A program made the translations under genes and the position numbers. 64,000 nt of DNA from Paracoccus yeei ATCC BAA-599 (lineage in GTDB: Bacteria; Pseudomonadota; Alphaproteobacteria; Rhodobacterales; Rhodobacteraceae). Below are positions 17,350 through 26,315 of the stretch, one piece after another. The stretch lies in the NCBI RefSeq assembly GCF_000622145.1, contig NZ_JHWH01000021.1, forward strand, positions 1 through 64,000, written 5' to 3'. Under the pieces are notes generated by a model, which worked only from the letters and a program-made list of their open reading frames with translations, made no database searches and had not been told where the DNA came from. Positions within the stretch are counted from its first letter, which is position 1. Every line of letters begins with the position of its first letter.

Positions 17350-18723
17350 ATGCCGATTCCCGCCGCCGCCAGCGATGCCCTGGCTCGCCTGCTGGGTCCG
17401 CGCTTCTCGCAGGCCCAGGCCGACCGGGACCTGCATGCCCAGTCCGAAACCGCCCATGCCGCGCCCCCGCCCGATGCCGTCGCCTGGCCGCTCTCGACCG
17501 ACGAGGTCTCGGCCATCCTGGCCCTCTGCCACGAACACCGTGTGCCGGTCATCGGCTGGGGCACCGGCACCTCGCTCGAAGGCCATGCGCTGGCGACCCA
17601 GGGCGGGCTGGTCCTCGACCTGATGCGCATGGACCGCGTGCTCGACATCCGCCCGGGCGATCTGCAGGCCGATGTCCAGCCCGGCCTCACGCGCGAGGCG
17701 TTGAATCAGGACCTGCGCGCCACCGGCCTTTTCTTCTCGGTCGATCCCGGCGCCAACGCCAGCCTCGGCGGCATGGCCGCGACCCGCGCCAGCGGCACGA
17801 CGGCGGTGCGCTACGGCACCATGCGCGACAACGTGCTGGCGCTGCAGGTCGTCCTGGCCGACGGCCGCGTGATCCGCACCGGCACCCGGGCCGCGAAATC
17901 CAGCGCCGGCTATGACCTGACCGGCCTTTTCGTCGGGTCCGAGGGCACGCTCGGCATCATCACCGAACTGACCCTGCGCCTGCACGGCCAGCCCGAGGAG
18001 GTGGCCGCCGCCGTCTGCGCCTTCCCGACGCTCGACGCGGCGGTCGAATGCGTGACCATGACCATCCAGTCCGGCATCCCGATGGCGCGGATCGAATTCG
18101 TCGATGCCGACGCCGCGCGCGCCTTCAACGCCTTCTCGGGCGCGGCCCTGCACGAACAGCCCCATCTGATGGTCGAATTCCACGGCTCGCCCGCCTCGGT
18201 GGCCGAGGACGCGCGCCGCTTCGGCGAGCTTGCCGCCGAATGCGGCGGGCAGGGCTTCGACTGGGCGACGACGCCGGAACAGCGCGCGCAACTGTGGCGG
18301 ATGCGGCACGGCGCCTATCGCGCCTGCCTGGCGCTGCGCCCGGGCGCGACGGCGGTGGTGACGGATGTCTGCGTGCCGATGTCGCATCTGCCCGAAGCCG
18401 TCGCCGCGGCGGCGGCCGACATCCGCGCCGAGGGGCTTCTGGGCCCCATGGTCGGCCATGTCGGCGACGGCAACTTCCATTCCCAGATCCTGGTGATGCC
18501 CGGCGACGCGGCCGAGCTTGGCGCCGCCAAGCGCGTCGCCCTCCGCATGGCCGAGCGCGCGCTGGCGGTCGGCGGTACGATCAGCGGCGAACACGGCATC
18601 GGCATCGGCAAACGCCCCCTGATGGCCGCCCAGCACGGCGAGGCGCTGGGCCCGATGCGCGCCATCAAGCAGGCGCTCGATCCCCACGGGATCATGAATC
18701 CGGGCAAGCTGATTCCGGATTGA
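17350..18723 (+). CDS. FAD-linked oxidase of the GlcD / D-lactate dehydrogenase type
   Basis: A 457-residue flavoprotein. The N-terminal FAD_binding_4 domain contains VIGWGTGTSLEGHA and the NASLGGMAATRASGT pyrophosphate loop. The C-terminal FAD-oxidase domain contains GHVGDGNFHSQIL and ends with the ISGEHGIGIGKR / PHGIMNPGK signature. It oxidises a 2-hydroxyacid such as D-lactate or glycolate and passes electrons to the respiratory chain. The start has a GGAGG site. It is the last core-type gene before the accessory region. Confidence 0.9.
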   Translation: MPIPAAASDALARLLGPRFSQAQADRDLHAQSETAHAAPPPDAVAWPLSTDEVSAILALCHEHRVPVIGWGTGTSLEGHALATQGGLVLDLMRMDRVLDIRPGDLQADVQPGLTREALNQDLRATGLFFSVDPGANASLGGMAATRASGTTAVRYGTMRDNVLALQVVLADGRVIRTGTRAAKSSAGYDLTGLFVGSEGTLGIITELTLRLHGQPEEVAAAVCAFPTLDAAVECVTMTIQSGIPMARIEFVDADAARAFNAFSGAALHEQPHLMVEFHGSPASVAEDARRFGELAAECGGQGFDWATTPEQRAQLWRMRHGAYRACLALRPGATAVVTDVCVPMSHLPEAVAAAAADIRAEGLLGPMVGHVGDGNFHSQILVMPGDAAELGAAKRVALRMAERALAVGGTISGEHGIGIGKRPLMAAQHGEALGPMRAIKQALDPHGIMNPGKLIPD

Positions 18724-18805
18724 GGGATAGGGCCAGCGGGACGCCTTCGCTCAAATTGCTTGGGGCGAGGCTATGGCAGGGTCCCAGGTTCATCCCTGCC
18801 CTCTA

Positions 18806-18961
18806 TCAGATGGGCGTCGGGATGATCTGCTGGATGTCGATGATCAACTCCTGTTCCAGCTCAAAGGGCGTGACCTTGACGCACTTTACCTCGATCCCGC
18901 GGCTCAGGAGCCAAAGCACCGCCGCCGTCACCTCGCGCCGGAGGTTCACGGCGATGGATAT
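18806..18961 (-). pseudogene. C-terminal fragment of a PD-(D/E)XK-type nuclease-family protein
   Basis: The last 51 codons of a gene read leftwards: REVTAAVLWLLSRGIEVKCV, followed by a segment ending IDIQQIIPTPI and a stop. This is the closing segment of a widespread DUF91/DUF4268-like nuclease-associated family ('LWLn..gldirCvr.kPy...dvqqiIPlP'). Upstream of residue 1 of the match the reading frame becomes unrelated, exactly where an IS66 fragment begins on the other strand, so the gene is truncated. Confidence 0.6.
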
Positions 18962-19135
18962 CTGGTAAAGGTCATCTGGTGGGACGGCCGGGCGGCCTGC
19001 ATGTTCATGAAGTGGCTTGAGCGGGGCCGGTTCGTCTGGCCCTCGGCCAGGGAGGGCAAGGTGGCGCTGACACCGGCGCAGTTGTCGATGCTCCTGGAAG
19101 GGATCGACTGGTGTGCCCCGGCGCGGAGCTGGTGG
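18962..19135 (+). pseudogene. IS66-family TnpB (accessory Orf2) C-terminal fragment
   Basis: About 58 codons encoding LVKVIWWDGRAACMFMKWLE, then RGRFVWPSAREGKVALTPAQ and LSMLLEGIDW. This matches the C-terminal half of IS66 TnpB ('...v.w.gdGl.l..KrLe.GrF.WP......v.ls..qL..LL.GiDw'). No start, no TnpA or TnpC and no terminal repeats are visible. It abuts the nuclease fragment at about 18961, marking an old insertion or deletion scar at the edge of the accessory region. The bases from 19136 to 19275 hold nothing I recognise. Confidence 0.7.
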
Positions 19136-19275
19136 ACCTGTTCCGCCCTCCCTATGGCGTCGATATGTTGCACGGGCATTTGCAGGAGTGCCGGGGTTGC
19201 GGCCCGGAGCGGGACCGAAATGGACAGCAACGAAGCGCATAAACCGTCCGCGCGTCTGATACCGGCGTCCCGCGT

Positions 19276-20925
19276 TCAGCGGGTCGCAGGCGTTTCCTCA
19301 GGTCTGGCGAAAACCGTCCGCAGCATGGCGTCGGCGACGCGCAGCGCGTTGGCGGCAATGGTAAGAGAGGGATTGGTGCCGCCGCTCGTGGGCAGGAACG
19401 ATGCGTCCACCACATAGAGATTGGCCGCCTCATGGGTCCGGTTGTTGCGGTCCAGCACGCTTGTCGCCGGATCATCGCCAAAGCGGCAGGTGCCGCAGAC
19501 GTGGCCCAGCATGGCGTTCAGATGCGCGCGATGGATCGGGCGAACCCGGAAATCGGACAGGCTCTGGCCGATCAGACGGCGGAAGCGGGCAAGCCGCTCC
19601 TGGTCGGCCGGCGGGATCTTGTAGGCAAGCCGGATGGCCCGGCCATCCTCGCCCAGCGTGATCCGGTTTTCCGCATGGGGAAGGTCTTCGAGGAAGCTGA
19701 CGAAGATGTGGCTGCGCCGAAGCATCCGCGCCACCTGCCATTCCACCGCCGGGCGGGCCAGCGGCCAGAGCGCGTCGAACGGGCCGATATGCGGACGCCA
19801 GTCGGCGCGCAGGCCAGCGGCAACGATACGGGCTGGTGGCATGCGTCCATTGGCCTGGAGCGTCCCCAGCTTGGTGCCTTCGTGATGGTAGAAATCATTC
19901 AAGGCCAGCTGCTTGACTGGCCCTGGCTCGGCCCGAGCACGGGTGCGCACCAGATAGTAGTCGATCAGATGACGCATCAGGTTGCGCCCGACCTGACCCG
20001 AGCCGTTTGCCAGCCCTCCCGCCCCGCCGGACCGCAGAAGGAGCGCGGGCGAATGCACAGCGCCTGCCGCAAGCGCGACTATGCGGCCCTTGATGAAGAC
20101 CGCTTCGCCCTGCCAGCTGGCTTCGACGCCCACCGCCTCTCCGTCCCGTGCGCGGATCCGTTCGACGGTGCAGCCGGTCAGCAGATGCGCCTTGCCGCTG
20201 GCCAGCGCGGGTTTCAGGCAGGCCCGCGCGCTGTCGTTCTTGCACGCCATTGGGCAGAGAAAACCCAGACATTCGCGGCAGCCGTCGCGGTATTCGCAGG
20301 CCATCGGCACATGATAGGGATGCAGGCCGCGCCCGCGCAGTCCCTGGGCCAGTTCGCGGCTGACGGCATGAAGGGGCGGCGGTTCCTTGATGCCCCTTGC
20401 GCCCGCGCCTTCGTGCAGCGGGTCCGGCGTTGCGCGCACGCCGTAAAGCGCCTCGGCGCGGGCATAGAAGGGCGCCATTTCGTCATAACTGACCGGCCAG
20501 CGCTCTGGCAGGTTTGCGCCGCCGGATTTCGGGAACCAGTCGCCGGGGGCGAAGTCCGAGGGAAAGAAGCGCTCCATCACCATGCCGTAAAGCGCGCTGC
20601 TGCCGCCGGTTCCGATGCCCAGCAGGGGAAGGATCGGCTTTGCCTCACCCGAGGACACATCCGAGATCGGCGCGTCCAGGCGGCCGGCACGACGCCTCTC
20701 CTCGGAGTTCGGGCCTTCGGGGCGCGCAGGGACGAGGGCCTCCAGCCAGTCGCCCGCGATGCTTCCGGCCGCTCCGTTGAACTGTCCGCGCTCCAGGAAC
20801 AGGACCGACAGGCCGGCCTGCGCCAGCGCATGGCCCAGCGTCGCCCCGCCGATCCCGGTGCCTACGACCACCGCATCCCAGACGCGGTCGATCAGGGCGC
20901 GGGCCTCGTCCTGCAGAGTTTCCAT
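19276..20925 (-). CDS. GMC-family oxidoreductase with Fe-S-type cysteine cluster
   Basis: A 549-residue FAD enzyme. The N-terminal nucleotide loop is VVVGTGIGGATL, and the C-terminal substrate domain ends with HVCGTCRFGDDPATSVLD and GTNPSLTIAANALRVA, which hold the catalytic His and Asn. Five cysteines lie at 210, 216, 219, 224 and 228. The 219-224-228 spacing equals that of the [3Fe-4S] binding cysteines in the FAD-glucose dehydrogenase alpha subunit. It is therefore more likely a dehydrogenase feeding electrons to a carrier than an oxidase (inference). Third gene of the operon 23802-19276, 4 bases after the TPP enzyme. Confidence 0.85.
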   Translation of the reverse strand: METLQDEARALIDRVWDAVVVGTGIGGATLGHALAQAGLSVLFLERGQFNGAAGSIAGDWLEALVPARPEGPNSEERRRAGRLDAPISDVSSGEAKPILPLLGIGTGGSSALYGMVMERFFPSDFAPGDWFPKSGGANLPERWPVSYDEMAPFYARAEALYGVRATPDPLHEGAGARGIKEPPPLHAVSRELAQGLRGRGLHPYHVPMACEYRDGCRECLGFLCPMACKNDSARACLKPALASGKAHLLTGCTVERIRARDGEAVGVEASWQGEAVFIKGRIVALAAGAVHSPALLLRSGGAGGLANGSGQVGRNLMRHLIDYYLVRTRARAEPGPVKQLALNDFYHHEGTKLGTLQANGRMPPARIVAAGLRADWRPHIGPFDALWPLARPAVEWQVARMLRRSHIFVSFLEDLPHAENRITLGEDGRAIRLAYKIPPADQERLARFRRLIGQSLSDFRVRPIHRAHLNAMLGHVCGTCRFGDDPATSVLDRNNRTHEAANLYVVDASFLPTSGGTNPSLTIAANALRVADAMLRTVFARPEETPATR

Positions 20926-20929
20926 GGCG

Positions 20930-22492
20930 TCAGATCATAAGTTCGATCAGGAACGGACCGGGCTGCGCGAAGCTTTGGCGCATCAGGTCCGCGCAGCCTT
21001 CCAGCGTTTCGGTGCGTGCGGCCTCGACACCCATGCCATTGGCGATGTGCAGCCAGTCGATCGATGGGTTCGACAGGTCAAGCATGTTCATCGCCGTCGG
21101 CCCGGCCACCGCTCCGACGCCGCCATATTCGCCTATCAGGATCTGGTACTTCCGATTTGACAGAATAATGGTGGTGACGGGAAGCCGCTCGCGCGCCTGG
21201 GTCCAGAGCGATTGCAGCGAATACATCGCCGAGCCGTCCGCCTGAAGACCGATCACGCGGCGTCCGCCGCCCGCCACGGCGGCACCTGTGCCCACCGGCA
21301 GGCCGTCACCGATGGCGCCGCCGGTCAGGTGCAGCCAGTCATGCGGCGGCGCGCCATGCGTTTCGGCGTAGAAGCCCCGACCATAAGAGATGCTTTCGTC
21401 CGAAATGATCGCATTCTCGGGCATCACCGCCGCCACCGTACGGGCCAGCCCTTCGGGGGTGGGGGCGCCGGTGGCGATATCGGGCCGCGGCGCGGCAGCG
21501 GGAGGCGCGACTTTCGGCGCACCAAGGGCCTCGGCCAGCGCGGTGAGCGCCGCCACCTCGTCCTGCTCGGGGCGGGTGAGAATATGGAAGACCGCCGCCG
21601 GATCGTGGTGGATCGAAGGTTGGCCGGGATAGCCGAAGAAGCCCACCGGCGGCCGCGCGCCGACGAGGATGATGTGGGTGAAGCGCGCAAGCCGCGCCTT
21701 GGCTGCGGCCAGGGTATAGGGCACGCGCTCGATCGGCACGCGGCCCTGCCCGCGGCTCATGCGGGCGCAGACATATTCGGCCAGGATCTCGGCGCCGGTG
21801 GCCGCGGCCACGCGATAGGCCGCTTCCTGCGCGGTCGCCAGAGTGGCGCGGCTTCCCAAAAGGATGAGGGTCGACCCAGCGTGCTCGCGCAGGATGCGTG
21901 CCGCGCCATCCACGGCATTGGCATCGACCGGCGGCGGCGCAAGATCCGGGAAAGGCTGTGCCACCTGTCCGCCCCCGTCCCATGACGCATCCGAAGGCAG
22001 GATCAGGGTCGCGATGCCGCCACCATGGCGGCGGGCGATCTGCATCGCCATCGCGCCATCCCGACCCACTTCGGATGCGGCGGCGCTTGTCCGCACCCAA
22101 TCCGAGGCTGTGCGGGCCAGCGCCTCGGTGTCTGCAGTCAGCGGTGCGTCGAACGGGCGGTGCCAGGTCGCCTGGTCGCCGACGATATTGACCATGCCGC
22201 TGCGCGCGCGGCGGGCGTTGTGCAGGTTCCCCAACCCGTTCGCGAGACCGGGGCCGCAATGCAGAAGCGTGGCGGCAGGCTTGCCCGAAATCCGGTAATA
22301 GCCGTCCGCCATGCCGGTAACGACGTTCTCTTGCAGGCCAAGGACGCAGCGGATGCCGGGAATCTGGTCCAGCGCCGCGACGAAATGCATCTCGCTTGTG
22401 CCGGGATTGGCGAAGCAGGTTTCAATCCCGCCGGCGATCAGCGTCTTTACAAGGCTTTGCGCGCCGTTCATCCCATTCTGCCTGTCGGTCAT
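20930..22492 (-). CDS. TPP-dependent enzyme (acetolactate synthase / benzoylformate decarboxylase-like)
   Basis: A 520-residue thiamine-diphosphate enzyme with the three-domain layout of the acetolactate-synthase family. The cofactor-activating Glu is residue 55 (LGLQENVVTGMADGYYR) and the TPP/Mg loop is QADGSAMYS...LSNRKY. This subgroup is usually annotated as acetolactate synthase large subunit, but the sequence is closer to 2-oxoacid decarboxylases and no small subunit is present. It could cleave or join a 2-oxoacid formed in the pathway. The start at 22492 has GGAAGG seven bases upstream. Middle gene of the operon. Confidence 0.8.
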   Translation of the reverse strand: MTDRQNGMNGAQSLVKTLIAGGIETCFANPGTSEMHFVAALDQIPGIRCVLGLQENVVTGMADGYYRISGKPAATLLHCGPGLANGLGNLHNARRARSGMVNIVGDQATWHRPFDAPLTADTEALARTASDWVRTSAAASEVGRDGAMAMQIARRHGGGIATLILPSDASWDGGGQVAQPFPDLAPPPVDANAVDGAARILREHAGSTLILLGSRATLATAQEAAYRVAAATGAEILAEYVCARMSRGQGRVPIERVPYTLAAAKARLARFTHIILVGARPPVGFFGYPGQPSIHHDPAAVFHILTRPEQDEVAALTALAEALGAPKVAPPAAAPRPDIATGAPTPEGLARTVAAVMPENAIISDESISYGRGFYAETHGAPPHDWLHLTGGAIGDGLPVGTGAAVAGGGRRVIGLQADGSAMYSLQSLWTQARERLPVTTIILSNRKYQILIGEYGGVGAVAGPTAMNMLDLSNPSIDWLHIANGMGVEAARTETLEGCADLMRQSFAQPGPFLIELMI

Positions 22493-22554
22493 TCTGACGC
22501 CTTCCATCGGTCTTTGGCTGCGATCCAATCATGTCCTGCCCGGCTGCGCCCGGA

Positions 22555-23802
22555 TCATGCCGCCCCGGATTTAGTCGGCGCGGGGCGGCCGTGGCACAGA
22601 ACGACGCCGCGCGCCGCCATGTCGTCGATCCGCGCCGCGTCGTAGCCCAGCACCTCTTGCAGCACGCTCCGCGTATCCTCGCCCAGAAGCGGTGGGGCTT
22701 TGACTGCCCTGCCTTCCTGCGCGGCAAGGCCATGGGCCGGGCGGATCAGTGCCACCGGACCGAGTTCGGGATGCTGAAGCGTCTGCACCACGCCGCGCGC
22801 CCGGACGGCGGGGCTGTCAAGCGCCTCGGCCACGGTCTTGACCTGCCCGGCGGGTACATCGGCGCGCAGGCAGGCGTCGATCCAGGATGCGCAATCCCGC
22901 TGCCTGAAGATCTCCACCAGGATCGGCAGCAGGTCGTCGCGATGCAGGGCGCGCTGGTGCGACGTCAGGAAACGCGGATCGCGGGCCAGATCAGGGCGGT
23001 CGATCACCTTTTCGCACAGATCCTTGAACATCCGGTCGTTGCCAACAGCCAGCGCAAAGGTGTCGTCCGCGGCATCGAACAGCTGATAGGGGACGACGGT
23101 CGGATGGGCATTGCCATAGCGTCCGGGGATGATCCCTGCATTCAGATAGCCTGTCCCCACGTTGATCAGCATGGTCAGGGTCGTCTCAAGAAGCGCGACG
23201 TCGATCTTCTGGCCTTGGCCGGTGGCCTTGCGTTGGTAAAGCGCCGCGAGGATCGACTGCGTCGCCACCATGCCGGCCACCACATCGGCGAATGCCACGC
23301 CCAGCCGGTTCGGTGGGCCGTCCTTCTCGCCGGTGATGGACATCAGCCCGCTTTCGGCCTGCATGATGAAATCGTATCCGGGCCGATTGCGGTCGGGGCC
23401 GGTCTGGCCGTAACCCGAGATCGAGCAGAGAATGATGCCTGGATTCACGGACCGCAGAGCGTCATAGCCGATCCCCAGCCGGTCAATGGTGCCGGCGCGG
23501 AAATTCTCGACCACCACATCGGCACGGGCCGCAAGATCCAGCACGATCTGGCGGCCTTCGGGTGCCTTGAGGTCGACGGCGATGCTGTTCTTGCCGCGAT
23601 TCGCGCAAAGATAATAGGTGCTGACACCCTTGTAGCTCGGGACCGACCAGGCGCGGGTATCGTCTCCGCCTCTGATGTTCTCGATCTTCCAGACCTCTGC
23701 TCCAAGGTCGCCCAGACTCATCGTGGCCCATGGCCCCGCAAGCACCCGGCTCAGATCCAGAACCTTCACATCTTGAAGTGGCAGGGCGGCCTGTCTTGGC
23801 AT
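22555..23802 (-). CDS. Class III CoA-transferase (CaiB/BaiF family)
   Basis: A 415-residue enzyme that moves CoA onto a carboxylic acid. It begins with the family-typical [17 protein letters not shown], has [16 protein letters not shown], and places its catalytic Asp in the [17 protein letters not shown] region. First gene of the operon running to 19276. The start at 23802 follows GGGAAGGGAAG. A much longer frame through the TetR gene on the other strand is spurious. Its promoter at 23855-23893 shares a 34-nt pattern with that of the FadJ-like gene at 37621, suggesting that both act on the same acyl-CoA route. Confidence 0.9.
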   Translation of the reverse strand: MPRQAALPLQDVKVLDLSRVLAGPWATMSLGDLGAEVWKIENIRGGDDTRAWSVPSYKGVSTYYLCANRGKNSIAVDLKAPEGRQIVLDLAARADVVVENFRAGTIDRLGIGYDALRSVNPGIILCSISGYGQTGPDRNRPGYDFIMQAESGLMSITGEKDGPPNRLGVAFADVVAGMVATQSILAALYQRKATGQGQKIDVALLETTLTMLINVGTGYLNAGIIPGRYGNAHPTVVPYQLFDAADDTFALAVGNDRMFKDLCEKVIDRPDLARDPRFLTSHQRALHRDDLLPILVEIFRQRDCASWIDACLRADVPAGQVKTVAEALDSPAVRARGVVQTLQHPELGPVALIRPAHGLAAQEGRAVKAPPLLGEDTRSVLQEVLGYDAARIDDMAARGVVLCHGRPAPTKSGAA

Positions 23803-23854
23803 CTTGGTTCTTCCCTTCCCGGCGGCCGTCTCGACCGAACTTGAACGACACGTT

Positions 23855-23893
23855 GCAGATTTCCATCGGCAGGTCAATAAAATGAAATTATAT
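23855..23893 (-). promoter_or_regulatory. Promoter/operator of the CoA-transferase operon (shared island element)
   Basis: On the minus strand ATATAATTTCATTT runs into ATTTCATTTTATTGACC (23888-23872), then six bases, TGGAAA, two bases and TGC (to 23855). TTGACC is a good -35 hexamer. The same arrangement, with one T/C difference in the 17-base core, occurs at 37535-37568 before the FadJ-like gene. The spacing is identical over 34 nt. The A/T-rich half probably binds a pathway regulator. Confidence 0.65.
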
Positions 23894-24021
23894 TTTGTTT
23901 TCGTAGACAGTGATGCGCTGACGAACCGGGGGTGGCGTTGACCTTGTGCGGGGCTTTCGGCATCGTGGTCGTCCGGCAAATAGACGGCGCCCGAATCCGG
24001 TGCCGACACTTGGGGATGATC

Positions 24022-24768
24022 ATGGAACGCGGCATGCGAGACGGGGATGAGGCCGACGCTCCCGAGCCGGAATCCGCTGCCTCCGCCACGGTTCGCCCGC
24101 GCGTGACGCGCCGCAAAAGCCGGACGCTTTCGGTGGAACACAAGGCCCGGCGTCCGCTGCAGGCCCGCAGCCAGGAACGGTTCGATCAGATCCTCGCCGC
24201 ACTCGAAGAACTGCTTCAAACGGCGCATGTCGCAGACATCAGTTTCAATGACATCGCGGCGAAGGCGGGGATTTCTCCTGCCTCCATCAACTATCTCTTT
24301 CCTTCGATGGCTGCGATCCAGATCGAACTTGCGGGGCGCTACCTGCGGCAATCGACCGATTTCATCCTGCAGACCAGAGTCGAGATCGAGGCGCAGGACA
24401 GCCCGCGCTGGCAGGACTGGCTGACCAGGCTGGCGACCGCCTATCGCGACCATTGCAACCAGAACCGCCATGTTGCCGAGATCATCCTGGGCCCGGCGCT
24501 GCATCACGACACGCGGCGGGCCGCGGCCGAGCAGAACCGCCAGCTTGCCGCCGAGATTAGCGCGGCCTTCCACCAGTTCTATCGGATGCCCGATATTCCC
24601 GAACTGGCCGAATACATGCGATATACGATGGACTGCATCGATGCGCTCTGGGCGCGCTCCTACTCGCAGCGGGGCTATGTCGATGACGACACCTTCCGTC
24701 ACGGGGTGGCCATTCAGCTGACATATCTGCGCACGATCCTGCCGGAGACCCTGCTGCCGCGACGCTGA
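24022..24768 (+). CDS. TetR-family transcriptional regulator
   Basis: A 248-residue repressor-like protein. After a basic N-terminal tail, the helix-turn-helix is in [20 protein letters not shown] (about residues 75-95), followed by a helical ligand domain with [11 protein letters not shown] and a C-terminal [14 protein letters not shown]. Start 24022 is preferred because GGGG lies six bases ahead; ATGs at 24016 and 24034 are alternatives. It is divergent from the CoA-transferase operon and upstream of the ABC importer, so it likely senses the imported compound or a CoA ester (inference). Confidence 0.85.
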   Translation: MERGMRDGDEADAPEPESAASATVRPRVTRRKSRTLSVEHKARRPLQARSQERFDQILAALEELLQTAHVADISFNDIAAKAGISPASINYLFPSMAAIQIELAGRYLRQSTDFILQTRVEIEAQDSPRWQDWLTRLATAYRDHCNQNRHVAEIILGPALHHDTRRAAAEQNRQLAAEISAAFHQFYRMPDIPELAEYMRYTMDCIDALWARSYSQRGYVDDDTFRHGVAIQLTYLRTILPETLLPRR

Positions 24769-24821
24769 CGCGACTCACCTGAGCCATTCCTGATCTTTGT
24801 CAAATTTTTGCCTGTCCTGCT

Positions 24822-24837
24822 GTGCTTGGCCAAGCAC
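24822..24837. promoter_or_regulatory. Perfect 16-base palindrome, likely operator
   Basis: GTGCTTGGCCAAGCAC reads the same on both strands. It lies 54 bases after the TetR gene and about 290 bases before the ABC importer start. TetR-type dimers commonly bind perfect palindromes of this size. A nearby TTTGGC/GCCAAA dyad repeats its TTGGC/GCCAA core. There is no T-run after it, so a terminator is less likely. Confidence 0.5.
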
Positions 24838-24966
24838 CTGGCTTTTTGGAGGGGGTGTTTGGCAGAAAAAGTGGTGGCCAAAAGCATTCATATAAAAAAT
24901 CAATGTCTTGAAGATAGATCCGGACTGCCGGACCGAGCTTCCCGGGCGGCAGGTCGTGGCATTTTT

Positions 24967-24996
24967 GAAAAATGGAACTAAAGTTCTCTATTGATC
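24967..24996 (+). promoter_or_regulatory. Shared island element upstream of the ABC importer
   Basis: GAAAAATGGAA (24967-24977) runs into AAATGGAACTAAAGTTC (24970-24986) and a TTGATC box (24991-24996). The 17-base part differs by one base from AAATGGAACTAAATTTC at 37523-37539, upstream of the FadJ-like gene, and GAAAAATGGAA recurs at 30823-30833. GAAC-TAAA-GTTC forms a small dyad. It resembles the TGGAA half-sites bound by IclR-type regulators. Confidence 0.55.
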
Positions 24997-25128
24997 GATC
25001 CGCAGCCATTTTCTAGCTTAAAAACAGATTTCACCAATGCGACCAGTACAGGGCCCCATTGCGAGATCGGGAAGAAGGCGGCCGGTAAAGGCCGCACGGG
25101 ATCAATCACCATCAGAGAGGATCTGAAC

Positions 25129-26244
25129 ATGGCTAGCGTGAACCGACGGACCTTCCTTACGACCGCCGCATCCGCGACGGCGCTCCTGGCCAGCCCGGCC
25201 CTGGTCCGCGAGGCCCGTGCATCGTCGGGGGTCATCAACTACATCGGCTGGGCCGGGCTCGACTATTCCCCCGTTTTCGACGGGTTCGAGAAGGCGACGG
25301 GCATCAGGATCAATCTGATCGCCCAGCCCGAGCAGGACACCATGCTGGCGCAATGCCGTCTGGCGGTGCAGGACGGGTCCGGCGATATCGCACTGCCTGG
25401 CCACCAGTCGCTGCCTTCGTGGTACAGTCTCGACATCGTCCAACCCTTCGACACCACGCGTTTTGACGTGACGAAGTATCTGCCCGGCATGACCGGCACC
25501 GTCGAAGGGGATGTCGGCTGGCACAATGGCGCGATGCACTTCGTCCCTTCCTCCTGGGGAACCGAAGCGCTGATCTATCAGGCCGACGATCCGAACAGCG
25601 CTTACGGCACAGCAAGCCTCGAACACCTGTTCTCGCCGGATTATCAGGGCATGGTGACGGTGCGCGCCCATTCCGCGCTTGCCGCGCTGGGCCGCGTGCT
25701 GGAGGCGCAGGGAAAGCTGCCGATGCCGTTCCGCGACAGCTATGCTTCGGAACAGGCGATGCGACAGGTCTGGGATGTCATTCTTGCCGAGGCGATTCCC
25801 CGCAAGCGCAGCGTCGGCCAGTTCTGGGGCAGCGAGACCGAGGCGCAGGGCGCGTTTCTGGCCAACGGCTGCACCTTGGGTCTGAACTGGGAATCGACGG
25901 GGCAAGCCATCGCGTCCGAGGGCTTCACCTTCATCGCACCGAAAGAGGGCGCCTTTGCATGGAGCCAGGGCTATGTGCTGCTGAAAAATGCAAGGAACAC
26001 CGACCAGGTCTATGAATTCCTGAAATATGTGTCGGACCCTGCGGTTGCGGCGCTGGTCGGCGTGGCCGAGGGCGCAAGCCCGGTCATCAAGGGATCGACG
26101 GAGCTTCTTCCGCCTGAAATCGCGGAATTCCAGGCCAAGGCCTACCCGGGTGACGCGGTCGAGAAAATGTGGTGGTGGCCGCCCCAGGACACCTGGTTCC
26201 TGAAGCTGCGCGGCGAATATGCCGACAAGTGGCGCTCGGCCTGA
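25129..26244 (+). CDS. ABC importer substrate-binding protein, PotD-like, Tat signal
   Basis: A 371-residue periplasmic binding protein. The N-terminus MASVNRRTFLTTAASATALL carries a twin-arginine signal (R6-R7) and a cleavage-type VREARA. The mature part follows the polyamine-binding (PotD/SBP_bac) fold, with INYIGWAGLD near its start and NWESTGQAIASEG in the second lobe. Family ligands are polyamines, betaines, opines or related cations; the true ligand is unknown. Start 25129 has GAGAGG upstream. First gene of a four-gene importer operon. Confidence 0.88.
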   Translation: MASVNRRTFLTTAASATALLASPALVREARASSGVINYIGWAGLDYSPVFDGFEKATGIRINLIAQPEQDTMLAQCRLAVQDGSGDIALPGHQSLPSWYSLDIVQPFDTTRFDVTKYLPGMTGTVEGDVGWHNGAMHFVPSSWGTEALIYQADDPNSAYGTASLEHLFSPDYQGMVTVRAHSALAALGRVLEAQGKLPMPFRDSYASEQAMRQVWDVILAEAIPRKRSVGQFWGSETEAQGAFLANGCTLGLNWESTGQAIASEGFTFIAPKEGAFAWSQGYVLLKNARNTDQVYEFLKYVSDPAVAALVGVAEGASPVIKGSTELLPPEIAEFQAKAYPGDAVEKMWWWPPQDTWFLKLRGEYADKWRSA

Positions 26245-26315
26245 GCCGACCTTCGTGGGGTGGCGGCCTTGGCGCTGCCGCCCATCCTTTCTAGTCAAAC
26301 AGGAGAATGCGCAGA

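Larger units (their letters stand above)
24769..25128. other. A/T-rich regulatory spacer before the ABC importer
   Basis: No gene here. The stretch contains a perfect 16-base palindrome (24822-24837), a second dyad with TTTGGC (24858-24863) and GCCAAA (24877-24882), and the shared AAATGGAACTAAA-type element with a TTGATC box at 24967-24996. Base composition is far more A/T-rich than the coding DNA around it. Confidence 0.7.

Noticed and set aside
23803..24702. N-terminal extension of the CoA-transferase gene through the TetR gene
   Set aside because: Antisense to a convincing TetR protein; CoA-transferase similarity begins at 23802, right after a good ribosome site.
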